This document shows positions 26,370 through 35,766 of a stretch of DNA of 64,000 nucleotides, piece by piece. This DNA is from Bradyrhizobium amphicarpaeae (GTDB taxonomy: Bacteria; Pseudomonadota; Alphaproteobacteria; Rhizobiales; Xanthobacteraceae), in NCBI RefSeq assembly GCF_002266435.3, contig NZ_CP029426.2, positions 3,192,001 to 3,256,000 on the forward strand. The letters run 5' to 3'. Numbering within the stretch: the first letter of the stretch is position 1; the number at the start of each line of letters is the position of its first letter. The position numbers were made by a program, and so were the translations under genes. Below the pieces are notes generated by a model that was given only the letters and a program-made list of their open reading frames with translations, searched no databases and had not been told where the DNA came from.

Positions 26370-26424
26370 GTCAATCAATCCGTTTCTTGGTTGATAGGCT
26401 TCCCGGTCGACCGCGCTGCCGCGA

Positions 26425-27165
26425 TCATCCCGAGGCACTCGTCTTGTCGATGTCGCCGACGATGGCGCGCCGCCGGTACTCGTCGCCGATGGCAAAGTGC
26501 TTGCGCAGCGTCGCGTCCGCGCGCTCCGGGTCGCGTGCAATCACGGCCTCGAAGATGCGGCGGTGGTCGTCGATCAGATAGGTCTTCATCGACGGAAAGG
26601 CCTGCACCAGCTCACGGCGGCTGCGGTGCGAATGCGTGAGCAGGCCGGCCAGCGAACCATGCAGCACCGTCAGCGTTTCCGAATGCGAGGCGACGACGAT
26701 GGCGCGGTGGAAGTCGAAGTCGGCCATGCCGCCGGCATCGGCTTCGTCGATCGTCTCCCCGATCCTCGCCAGGGCGCGCTGCAGGCGCTCGAAATCGGCA
26801 ATGTTGGCGCGCTCGCAGGCGAGGCGGATCGCCTGGCATTCGATCGCGACGCGCGCCTGCATGACGTCGTCGAGCATGTCCGCCTGCTGGGCGAGCGCGA
26901 AGGTGAAGAAGTCGTTCAGCACCGACACGTCCGGCCGGGTCACCACGGTGCCGATGCGATCGCGGATCTCGACGATGCCGAGCACGGTCAGGGCACGCAG
27001 CGCCTCGCGCACGATCGGCCGGCTGACACCGAGAAGAGTTGCCAGCTCGCGCTCCGAAATCAGGCGGTCGCCGGGCTTGAGCGAGCCCGCGAGCAGGCGT
27101 TCGCGCAGGAAGGCAAATACCTTCTCGAACCCCTTTTCGCCTTCGGCGGTCCGCTTGAGCTCCAT
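26425..27165 (-). CDS. FadR/GntR-family (FCD) transcriptional regulator
   Basis: 246 residues. An N-terminal winged helix (LKPGDRLISERELATLLGVS, then RPIVREALRALTVLGIVEIRD, about 28-72) is followed by the all-helical FCD domain. That domain carries the metal-coordinating Asp/His pattern (DFHRAIVVASHSETL and a later SHRSRRELV, DDHRRIFEAV). FCD regulators bind small organic acids and usually repress their own catabolic operon. It is the first gene of the operon running to 20312, 55 bases ahead of the dehydrogenase. A FadR-like palindrome lies just upstream, suggesting autoregulation. Confidence 0.93.
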   Translation of the reverse strand: MELKRTAEGEKGFEKVFAFLRERLLAGSLKPGDRLISERELATLLGVSRPIVREALRALTVLGIVEIRDRIGTVVTRPDVSVLNDFFTFALAQQADMLDDVMQARVAIECQAIRLACERANIADFERLQRALARIGETIDEADAGGMADFDFHRAIVVASHSETLTVLHGSLAGLLTHSHRSRRELVQAFPSMKTYLIDDHRRIFEAVIARDPERADATLRKHFAIGDEYRRRAIVGDIDKTSASG

Positions 27166-27177
27166 CTCCGTCCCTGT

Positions 27178-27199
27178 TGGTCTGATCTTGGTCAGACCA
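27178..27199. promoter_or_regulatory. Candidate operator for the FCD regulator (two adjacent 11-bp sites)
   Basis: TGGTCAGACCA (27189-27199) is a perfect palindrome about a central base, the TGGTC-N-GACCA core bound by FadR-subfamily proteins. Immediately beside it lies TGGTCTGATCT (27178-27188), a half-conserved copy. The site is 13-34 bases upstream of the regulator's ATG, where it would overlap its promoter or leader and repress the whole operon. Confidence 0.65.
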
Positions 27200-27276
27200 G
27201 TATGCTAACCAGAGCGCGAAGGTCAAGAGGGTCAGATCGCCGTCGGGATAGCGCCGCGGCGGCTCTTTCGATGCCT

Positions 27277-27327
27277 GGCTAAGGCATTGAAACAACTAGG
27301 GTCGGCTACTGTGCATGGGGTTGTTTT
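27277..27327 (+). repeat. 51-bp dispersed repeat, left copy
   Basis: The 51 bases have the same length as the copy at 35656-35706 and share GGCTAAG at the start, ATTGAA, and an identical 24-base end from GGCTACTGTGC to TTGTTTT. The copies are in direct orientation about 8.4 kb apart and flank the glycogen/trehalose/channel block. Confidence 0.8.
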
Positions 27328-27450
27328 CGGATTTCAGGTCGTCCATCGCTGAAATGGCCAACCTCTGCGCTCCCCGAGAGGGGACCGGATTCATCCTGAC
27401 GACATGAGCGGGGCCGCGTGCCCCGCTGTGCTTGTGCGGGAGGCTGGCCG

Positions 27451-29688
27451 CTAGCTCGGCAGCGGCGCTTCCACGATATCCAGCAGGGCGCCGAGACCTT
27501 GTCGCAGGCGACGGGTGGCCGCGTTCTCGGTGGCAAGGCCGAAGACAACGAGCGATCGTCCCGTCACCGCGTAAGCGTGTCCGAGCTCGAATGCAGGCAT
27601 CTGGATCTCCGGCTGATTGGTATCGATCAGCCCCTGCCAGCGGCTGCCGTCGATGACGGGCGGAAGCGTGAAGTTCACGACGTCGTAATGGGCGTTGTAG
27701 ACCAGCAGCATCGTCGCGTCCGAGCCGCGCCGCTTGATGCCGGTCTCCTGGGCGCGTCCGTCGAGCAGCATGCCGAAGCATTTGGCGTTGCCGTCCTGCC
27801 ATTGCGCGTTGGTCATTTCCTCGCCGGAAGGCGACAGCCAGGTAACGTCCTTGACGTCGAGCTCTTCATTGTGGGAGCCGACCAGAAACCGGCTGCGATA
27901 GAGGATCGGGAAGGCCTTGCGCGTCGCGATCAGCTTGCGCGTGAATTCACGAAGGCCGCGGCCGTTGGCCGTGATGCCCATCCAATTGAGCCAGGTGGTC
28001 TCGTTGTCCTGGGCATAGGCATTGTTGTTGCCGTTCTGGGTATGCCCGAACTCGTCGCCGGCGAGCAGCATCGGCGTGCCGTGAGACAGCAGCATCGTCG
28101 CCAGCAAGTTGCGCTTCTGGCGTTCGCGCAGCGCGATGATCTCGGGATCGTCCGTCGGTCCTTCGGCTCCGCAATTCCAGGAATGGTTGTTGCTGTGACC
28201 GTCGCGATTGTCCTCGCCGTTGGCCTCGTTGTGCTTGTCGTTGTACGAGACGAGATCGTTGAGGTTGAAGCCGTCATGCGCCGTGACGAAGTTGACGCTG
28301 GCCCAGGGCCGCCGTCCGCGCTTGTTGAAGAGATCGCCGGACCCCGACACCCGCTTGGCGAAGTCCGCGAGCGTGCCTGCGTCGCCTTTCCAGAACGCGC
28401 GCGCGGTGTCCCTGAACTTGTCGTTCCACTCGGCCCAGCCCGGCGGAAACTGGCCGACCTGGTACCCGCCGGGGCCTATGTCCCAGGGCTCTGCGAACAG
28501 CTTGACGCTGGACAGCACGGGATCCTGACGGCAGGCGTCGAGGAAGCCGCCGCCTTCGTCGAAGCCGTAGGGCTCGCGCGCCAGAATCGTGGCGAGGTCG
28601 AAGCGGAAGCCGTCGACCCGCATGTCGGTTGCCCAATAGCGCAGGGAATCCGCCACCAGCTGCAGCACCCGCGGGTGCGACAGGTTCACGGTGTTGCCGG
28701 TGCCGGTATCGTTGATGTAGTAGCGCTTCTGGTCCGGCAGCAAACGGTAATAGCTGGCGTTGTCGATGCCCTTGAACGACAGCGTCGGTCCGAGCTCGTT
28801 GCCTTCGGCCGTGTGATTGTAGACGACGTCCAGGATGATCTCGATGCCATGGGCGTGGAACTGGTTGACCATTTCCTTGAATTCGTTCGCGAACGGCGTC
28901 TTCAGGTAGCGCGGCTCCGGCGCGAAGAAGGCGAGGGAGTTGTAGCCCCAGTAATTGCGCAGGCCCTTCTCGACCAGATAGCTGTCGTCGACGAAGGCAT
29001 GGATCGGCAGCAGCTCGGCGCTCGTGATGCCGAGCGAGCGCAGATAGGCGGGGACTTCCGAATGCGCGAGGCCCGAAAAGGTGCCGCGGTCCGCCTCCGG
29101 CACCAGCGGATGCAGCTGCGTAAAACCCTTGACGTGCATCTCGTAGACGATCGTGCGCTCCCACGGCACTTCGGGCTTGCGGGCCGCGCCCCAGGTGAAG
29201 GCGGGGTCGATGACGCGGCACTTCTGCACGAGCCTTGCGCTGTCCCGCTCGTCGAAGGAGAGGTCCTTGTCGGCGTGATCGAGCTGGTACCCGAACAGCT
29301 CGGGTCCCCAGCGCAACTGTCCGATGAGCTGCTTGGCATAGGGGTCGAGCAGGAGCTTGTTGGGATTGAAGCGGTGTCCGACGTCAGGCTCATAGGGCCC
29401 ATGGACGCGATAGCCGTAGACGGTGCCGGGCCGCGCAGCGGGCAGATAGCCGTGCCAGACTTCATCGGTGTATTCCGGAAGCTCGATCCGCTCGAGTTCG
29501 GTCTCACCGTCGTCGTCGAACAGGCAGAGCTCGACCTTGGTGGCATGGGCCGAGAACAATGCGAAATTGACGCCAAGGCCGTCCCAGGTGGCGCCGAGCG
29601 GGAACGGCTTGCCCTCGGTGATCCGTGATCGGCGCAGGCTCGATGCCGCCCGCGTCAGGGCGTCGTCCGGATGCGTCTTTTGGTCCAT
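27451..29688 (-). CDS. glgX: Glycogen debranching enzyme (isoamylase type)
   Basis: 745 residues; a little longer than typical GlgX. It hydrolyses alpha-1,6 branches of glycogen or limit dextrin. An N-terminal carbohydrate-binding module 48 (GATWDGLGVNFALFSAHATK) precedes the GH13 barrel: VVYNHTAEG near 280, the nucleophile in VDGFRFDLATIL near 365, the acid/base Glu in LFAEPWD near 400, and FVTAHDGFNLND with the third carboxylate. It is the last gene of the run glgA-GT4-DUF3606-glgX. A hairpin with AGCGGGG arms lies just past the stop (27407-27427) and may end the transcript. Confidence 0.95.
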   Translation of the reverse strand: MDQKTHPDDALTRAASSLRRSRITEGKPFPLGATWDGLGVNFALFSAHATKVELCLFDDDGETELERIELPEYTDEVWHGYLPAARPGTVYGYRVHGPYEPDVGHRFNPNKLLLDPYAKQLIGQLRWGPELFGYQLDHADKDLSFDERDSARLVQKCRVIDPAFTWGAARKPEVPWERTIVYEMHVKGFTQLHPLVPEADRGTFSGLAHSEVPAYLRSLGITSAELLPIHAFVDDSYLVEKGLRNYWGYNSLAFFAPEPRYLKTPFANEFKEMVNQFHAHGIEIILDVVYNHTAEGNELGPTLSFKGIDNASYYRLLPDQKRYYINDTGTGNTVNLSHPRVLQLVADSLRYWATDMRVDGFRFDLATILAREPYGFDEGGGFLDACRQDPVLSSVKLFAEPWDIGPGGYQVGQFPPGWAEWNDKFRDTARAFWKGDAGTLADFAKRVSGSGDLFNKRGRRPWASVNFVTAHDGFNLNDLVSYNDKHNEANGEDNRDGHSNNHSWNCGAEGPTDDPEIIALRERQKRNLLATMLLSHGTPMLLAGDEFGHTQNGNNNAYAQDNETTWLNWMGITANGRGLREFTRKLIATRKAFPILYRSRFLVGSHNEELDVKDVTWLSPSGEEMTNAQWQDGNAKCFGMLLDGRAQETGIKRRGSDATMLLVYNAHYDVVNFTLPPVIDGSRWQGLIDTNQPEIQMPAFELGHAYAVTGRSLVVFGLATENAATRRLRQGLGALLDIVEAPLPS

Positions 29689-29712
29689 GTCTGCCCCCCA
29701 ATGACAATCCGG

Positions 29713-29994
29713 TCAGGATGTCGGCGCTGTTACAGGTATGTCAGTTGCGGCCTGTTCGGTGGCCGTGACCGAGGCGATCACTGCCGCGGGCGGCACGTCG
29801 GCCGGCTTTGGCAGCGCGGTGGCACGCTGCTTGGCGGCTTCCTTGCTGATCGCAGAGATCGAATTGCCGGTCCGCTCGACGATTGCGGCCAGCTCGGCGT
29901 CGGACAGGCTCAACCGTTTTCTGACGAGGCGCGTCTGAGCGCGGTCGGTCAGGTCGAGCTTGTTGCGGATGGGTTTCGGTATCGAGCGGCGCAT
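29713..29994 (-). CDS. DUF3606-like small protein
   Basis: 93 residues from the ATG at 29994, with AGGAG 8 bases upstream. The central part LVRKRLSLSDAELAAIVER and TGNSISAISKEAAKQR resembles DUF3606, a short helical domain of unknown function common in rhizobia. The C-terminal third is Ala/Thr/Pro-rich and likely disordered. It is cytosolic, with no signal or membrane helix. It lies 24 bases before glgX on the same strand. A stress-sigma-type promoter sits immediately upstream, so it may be expressed independently of glgA. Confidence 0.75.
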   Translation of the reverse strand: MRRSIPKPIRNKLDLTDRAQTRLVRKRLSLSDAELAAIVERTGNSISAISKEAAKQRATALPKPADVPPAAVIASVTATEQAATDIPVTAPTS

Positions 29995-30019
29995 GGCGGC
30001 AACTCCTGTGTGTGGTCGT

Positions 30020-30044
30020 AACCGTTGCCCGATGATTCCGTTCC
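30020..30044 (-). promoter_or_regulatory. Candidate EcfG (general stress response) promoter for DUF3606-glgX
   Basis: On the minus strand GGAAC (30044-30040) is followed 16 bases later by GGTT (30023-30020). The alphaproteobacterial EcfG consensus is GGAAC, 16-17 bases, then cGTT. The -10 box lies 26 bases ahead of the ATG, leaving room for the AGGAG ribosome site in the leader. Confidence 0.55.
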
Positions 30045-30062
30045 TGCACCCGGCCAACGGCG

Positions 30063-31199
30063 TCAGCCTGGGCTTACTCCGCCCAACTCCAGGCCGACGG
30101 AAGGTATCGGCATCCGGATCGTATCTTCGATTGCAGGCATTGCGCGCACATCGAGCTGGGATGACTGCCGGAGCGCCGGTAAGCGGCGATAGGCGGCGAG
30201 ATAGTCCTTCGCCATCCGCTCGGCGGTAAAGCGTTGCTCGAACTGCGCGCGGATCGCATGGCGGTTCAGCGTGCCAACCGCATTCGCTGCCGCGACGGCC
30301 TCGTCCACGGAGTTGACGACGAATCCGCTGATGCCATGGTCGATGACCTCCGGGACCGAGCCATGGGCGAAAGCGATCACAGGCGTCCCGCAAGCCATCG
30401 CTTCGATCATGACCAGGCCGAACGGCTCCGGCCAGCAGATCGGAAACAGCAGCGCACGGGCATTGCCGAGGAAATCGGCCTTCTGGACTTCGTTGATTTC
30501 GCCGATGAACTCGACATTTGGATGAGCCGCGACCATCGGTCCGATGACTTGATCCCAATAGCGTTGATCGGCAGCGTCGATCTTGGCCGCCATCTTGAGC
30601 GGGACGCCGGCCCTGGCCGCGATCTCGATCGCTTTGTCCGGGCCCTTTTCCGGCGAGATCCGTCCCAGGAACGCAAGATAGTCGCCGGAAGGCACTTGCC
30701 GATAGGGCAGGACGTTCTCGGGCAGTCCATGAAGCACGGTGTCCAGCCAGTTAACCGGCGGCATTGGCCGACGCTGCGCATTCGAGATCGAGACCAGCGC
30801 AGGCTCGGGGAAGGCGGAGTAGAACGGCAAAAGATCGGGAAGGTCGAGCCGCCCATGCAACGTCGTGAGAATCCGATCGCGGTGGGGCCGCATCAGCGGA
30901 TAGTGCAGGTGGTCGATGTGAAAATGAAGGACGTCGAACTCGTCCGCACGCCGCGCGACCTGATCGAGCATCATGACGTGATGCGGCGTCATGTCCCTGA
31001 CTCCGGGATCGAGACGCAGGGCCATCTTCGAGCACGGCACCAACTTGGCGGACGTGATCGAATCTCCGCTCGCGAACAGCGTGACCTCGTGCCCCTGCCG
31101 CACCAGTTCTTCGGTCAGATGGGAGACGATCCGTTCGGTCCCGCCGTAAAGCCGCGGAGGGCAGCTTTCCGCCAGCGGAGCGATTTGTGCGATCTTCAT
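30063..31199 (-). CDS. Family 4 glycosyltransferase
   Basis: 378 residues from the ATG at 31199 (MKIAQIAPLAESCPPRLYGG); the same frame stays open far upstream through glgA in another register, which is spurious. The GT-B fold is seen in the N-terminal YGGTERIVSHLTEELVRQGHEVTLFASG and the C-terminal FLGRISPEKGPDKAIEIA. The E-x7-E element EPFGLVMIEAMACGTPVIA near 290 binds the nucleotide-sugar donor in a retaining transferase. Donor and acceptor are not predictable. Lying between glgA and glgX, a role in alpha-glucan or glucosyl-glycerate-type osmolyte synthesis is possible. Confidence 0.88.
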   Translation of the reverse strand: MKIAQIAPLAESCPPRLYGGTERIVSHLTEELVRQGHEVTLFASGDSITSAKLVPCSKMALRLDPGVRDMTPHHVMMLDQVARRADEFDVLHFHIDHLHYPLMRPHRDRILTTLHGRLDLPDLLPFYSAFPEPALVSISNAQRRPMPPVNWLDTVLHGLPENVLPYRQVPSGDYLAFLGRISPEKGPDKAIEIAARAGVPLKMAAKIDAADQRYWDQVIGPMVAAHPNVEFIGEINEVQKADFLGNARALLFPICWPEPFGLVMIEAMACGTPVIAFAHGSVPEVIDHGISGFVVNSVDEAVAAANAVGTLNRHAIRAQFEQRFTAERMAKDYLAAYRRLPALRQSSQLDVRAMPAIEDTIRMPIPSVGLELGGVSPG

Positions 31200-31219
31200 T
31201 GTCGTCCCCCAATGCGGGC

Positions 31220-32629
<1,410 letters not shown>

Positions 32630-32945
32630 TCGCTAGGCTCGCCCGGCGAAGGGACAATAGTGGTCTTTGCCAACCATCTTTGCATTCCAAACGCGCTTCA
32701 TCAGCGAAACGCTGCTGCTCAAATTCTGCGGCGCAGCAAAAGTTCCTAAGCTCTGTTCGATGCTGAGCTTTTTGATGGGTTGGTACAAAACTGTACACAA
32801 GCGAGCCTTGGCGGCGCGTGTCCTGGTTCTTGAGCTGATCCGATAGGGACGCCGTGACGCAATCCCGCCCGCTGCAAGGAACGAATGCAGGCACGCCCGC
32901 TTACTCGTCCGCGGGCGTCCTAAACGCGAACCAAGGCGGACGGAT
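32630..32945. promoter_or_regulatory. Divergent promoter region between glgA and treZ
   Basis: The 316-base gap holds no convincing gene. An imperfect palindrome TTGGTACA-aaac-TGTACACAA lies at 32780-32800, placed to control either direction. A GGAAC element faces glgA at 32746-32742, but the sequence 16 bases on is AATT rather than cGTT. No terminator-like hairpin is seen. Confidence 0.45.
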
Positions 32946-34769
32946 TTGATACAGAGACTGGGAATAGCCGGCCAGGTGCGGCGCCACGGTGCTCACATCG
33001 CCGACCATGGGGTCAGCTTCAATTTGTGGGCACCGACGGCTCGCTCGGTGGAACTGCTCGAGGCCAACCGACCGCCGCAGCGTATGCCGCGCGATGATGA
33101 TGGCTGGTACCAACTCCTCAGCCCGACCGCGCATGCCGGCACGCGCTATCAGTTCAGGATCAACGAGGACCTGGTCGTCCCCGATCCCGCCTCGTTCTTC
33201 CAGCCTGATGATGTCGGTGAGCCGAGCGAGGTGATCAACACGGCGGCGCTACGCGATGCCGCGCTTTATCCGGGTCGCCCGTGGGCGGACGCGGTGATCT
33301 ACGAGTTGCATGTCGGCGCCTTCAGCGAAGACGGGACGTATGAGGGTGTCGAGAAGCGCTTGCCCTATCTGCGCGATCTCGGCATCACCGCCATTGAGTT
33401 GATGCCGATCAACGATGTCCCCGGCCGACATAATTGGGGCTATGACGGCGTGCTGCTGAATGCGCCGAATGCGCGCTACGGCCGGCCGCAGGATCTGAAG
33501 AGGCTGTTGCGGGCAGCTCACGCCCTGGACATCATGGTCTATCTCGACGTGGTCTATAACCACTTCGGGCCGCAGTTGAATTATCTGCACAGCTATGCCG
33601 AGAGCTTTTTCACCAAGCGCCATACCACCGGCTGGGGGCCTGCCGTCAATCTTGAGGGACGCGACGGTGCCTTCGTGCGCCAATTCCTGATCGAGAACGC
33701 GCTGATGTGGCTGCGCGACTACGGCTTCGACGGGTTGCGCTTCGATGCCGTTCACGCGCTGAAGGACGATTCCGATCAGCATTTTCTCGCCGAGCTCGCC
33801 GAGACCATCCGCCACAAATTGCCTGATCGTCGCGTGCATCTGATGCTGGAGAATGAGGCCAATCAGGCGGACCTACTGGATCGTACGAAGGGACGCTCGA
33901 GACATTACGACGCCCAGTGGGGTGACGACTTCCACAATGCGCTTCATGTCCTGCTGACGGGCGAAGACGAAGGATATTACCACGCGTTTGCGGACAAGCC
34001 GCTCGAGCATCTTGCGCGATCGCTCACCGAAGGATTTGCTTATCAAGGGGAGGTCTTCGCGCTTCACAACGGGCCTCGCGGCGAGCCGAGCGCCCATCTG
34101 CCGCCGGAAGCCACCATCTTCTTCGCACAGAACCACGACCAGATCGGCAACCGGGCCTTGGGTGAGCGACTTTCGAAACTGGTCAGCCCGGAGAAGCTTC
34201 GCCAGGCGATGGCGCTGGTCCTGCTCAATCCGCACATTCCCATGCTGTTCATGGGCGAGGAAGCGGCTGTCGAATCGCCGTTCCTGTTCTTCGCAGACTG
34301 GACGGGAGAAGCGGCCGAGTCGACCCGGGAGGGCCGGCGCAAGGAGTTTTCGCACTTCAAGGCATTCTCGACACCTGAAACGCGCAGCAGCATTCCGGAT
34401 CCGTGCGACGAGAGGACTTTTCAGGCATCGAAGCTTGACTGGAACGAGATCGATCGTTCTCCCGTCTGCGCGCAGTTTCGAGATTTGACGTCGCGGTTGC
34501 TGACGATCCGGCGCGAGAAGATCGTGCCGCTGATCGAACAGGGTTTCGTTTCGGCGCAGCGTGAGTTGCTCGGCGGTGATCCGCGTCAGGGCGGACTCAA
34601 TGTTCGCTGGCAGACAAAGAGGGGACAAACGTTGCAGATTGTCGCCAATTTTGCCGATCACGCGCTGCCGCTGCCTGAGCTGGTGGCAGGCGAATGCCTT
34701 TGGCGGGCAGGGCCGGTGGAAGCAGGAGACCTTTCCCCGGGTAACATCATCGTCCGGCTCGGTCGATAG
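32946..34769 (+). CDS. treZ: Malto-oligosyltrehalose trehalohydrolase
   Basis: 607 residues. It cleaves trehalose from the end of maltooligosyl-trehalose in the TreY-TreZ route to trehalose. An N-terminal E-set domain (VSFNLWAPTARSVELL) precedes the GH13 barrel: YLDVVYNHFGPQ, nucleophile Asp267 in GLRFDAVHAL, acid/base Glu302 in MLENEANQ, and FFAQNHDQIGNRA. IELMPINDVPGRHNWGYDG is diagnostic of TreZ rather than branching enzyme. The start is a TTG at 32946 with a GGCGGA upstream; the Shine-Dalgarno is modest. The partner treY is not in the window. Confidence 0.93.
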   Translation: MIQRLGIAGQVRRHGAHIADHGVSFNLWAPTARSVELLEANRPPQRMPRDDDGWYQLLSPTAHAGTRYQFRINEDLVVPDPASFFQPDDVGEPSEVINTAALRDAALYPGRPWADAVIYELHVGAFSEDGTYEGVEKRLPYLRDLGITAIELMPINDVPGRHNWGYDGVLLNAPNARYGRPQDLKRLLRAAHALDIMVYLDVVYNHFGPQLNYLHSYAESFFTKRHTTGWGPAVNLEGRDGAFVRQFLIENALMWLRDYGFDGLRFDAVHALKDDSDQHFLAELAETIRHKLPDRRVHLMLENEANQADLLDRTKGRSRHYDAQWGDDFHNALHVLLTGEDEGYYHAFADKPLEHLARSLTEGFAYQGEVFALHNGPRGEPSAHLPPEATIFFAQNHDQIGNRALGERLSKLVSPEKLRQAMALVLLNPHIPMLFMGEEAAVESPFLFFADWTGEAAESTREGRRKEFSHFKAFSTPETRSSIPDPCDERTFQASKLDWNEIDRSPVCAQFRDLTSRLLTIRREKIVPLIEQGFVSAQRELLGGDPRQGGLNVRWQTKRGQTLQIVANFADHALPLPELVAGECLWRAGPVEAGDLSPGNIIVRLGR

Positions 34770-34833
34770 CGGCGCCGAGCGAGGTACGCGCTCCGCAGTT
34801 GCAATCGCCCGTGCAAACCGCGATCATGATGCC

Positions 34834-35610
34834 GTGACCCTCACGTCTCTGAGAAGCGATGTCCGCAGCCTGTACGAGGGCGCAACGCCGAGCGGCGTGC
34901 GCTTCCGCTATGCGTTGCTCGCCTTCGATATCGTGACGGTGCTGTTCATCATCGCCACCTCCTTCCTGCACCCTAGCGAGATCATCGAGACGCTCGACGT
35001 TTTGTTCGGCATGATTCTGCTTGCCGACTTCTCGGCGCGACTGCTGGTCGGCCGGCATCCCTTTCGGAAGTTCCGTCAGGTCGCGACCTGGGCTGACATG
35101 GTGGCGATCGTATCTTTCCTGGCACCGCTTGCCGGCGAGGCGGGCGGCTTTCTCCGGATCCTGCGGACGTTGGGGTTGCTTCGCGACTATCAGATGCTGG
35201 CGAGGCTCCGCCTCGATTCTTCGTTCTTTCGTCGCAACGAAGAGGTCATCTTCGCCGTCACCAACCTTGCGGTTTTCATCTTCGTCATGACCGGTATCGT
35301 CTACGAGACGCAGAAGTTTCGGAACGATCAGATTCATAATTATGCAGATGCGCTGTACTTCACGGTCACGGCGCTGACGACCACCGGCTTCGGCGACATC
35401 ACCCTGCCAGGCACGCTTGGCCGTCTCATCACCGTCGTGATCATGATCTTCGGCGTCACCCTGTTCTTCAATCTTGCCCGCGCCCTCCTCAGCCCCAACA
35501 AGGTGCGATTTCCGTGTCCGGCTTGCGGGCTGCAGAGGCACGATGCCGACGCCGTGCATTGCAAGGCGTGTGGCACCCTTCTCAATATTCCCGACGAAGG
35601 ATCGGCCTGA
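34834..35610 (+). CDS. Voltage-gated-type potassium channel with C-terminal zinc ribbon
   Basis: 258 residues from a GTG at 34834; no strong ribosome site is visible, so the start is uncertain. Six membrane segments: S1 near 24-44, S2 near 52-72, S3 near 85-100, an Arg-spaced S4-like stretch (GGFLRILRTLGLLRDYQMLARLR, about 104-126), S5 near 138-156, and the pore with selectivity filter TTTGFGD at 182-188. The cytosolic tail has Cys228, Cys231, Cys243 and Cys246 (CPAC, CKAC), a rubredoxin-like zinc knuckle. It follows treZ by 64 bases, pairing potassium flux with a compatible-solute gene. Confidence 0.88.
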   Translation: MTLTSLRSDVRSLYEGATPSGVRFRYALLAFDIVTVLFIIATSFLHPSEIIETLDVLFGMILLADFSARLLVGRHPFRKFRQVATWADMVAIVSFLAPLAGEAGGFLRILRTLGLLRDYQMLARLRLDSSFFRRNEEVIFAVTNLAVFIFVMTGIVYETQKFRNDQIHNYADALYFTVTALTTTGFGDITLPGTLGRLITVVIMIFGVTLFFNLARALLSPNKVRFPCPACGLQRHDADAVHCKACGTLLNIPDEGSA

Positions 35611-35655
35611 AGGGCTCGCCCGCGACCATCGCACCTGGAGGCCAGATTCGATGGG

Positions 35656-35706
35656 GGCTAAGTCATTGAATCGATTGAGGGCGGCTACTGTGCATGGGGT
35701 TGTTTT
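35656..35706 (+). repeat. 51-bp dispersed repeat, right copy
   Basis: Direct copy of 27277-27327. The last 24 bases, from GGCTACTGTGC to TTGTTTT, are identical; the middle differs at several positions. It lies between the channel gene and xthA, which end towards each other. Confidence 0.8.
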
Positions 35707-35766
35707 TCACGTTTCTCTTCCGCAAGCAGGCGCACGACAAAGGCTGGATGCCGGTCGGCACCTGGC

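Noticed and set aside
27418..29628. A 736-residue plus-strand frame opposite glgX
   Set aside because: Long antisense frames are expected in this GC-rich codon pattern; GH13 motifs prove the glgX frame.
32722..32746. A second EcfG-like promoter in front of glgA
   Set aside because: GGAAC is present at 32746, but 16 bases downstream reads AATT rather than the required cGTT.
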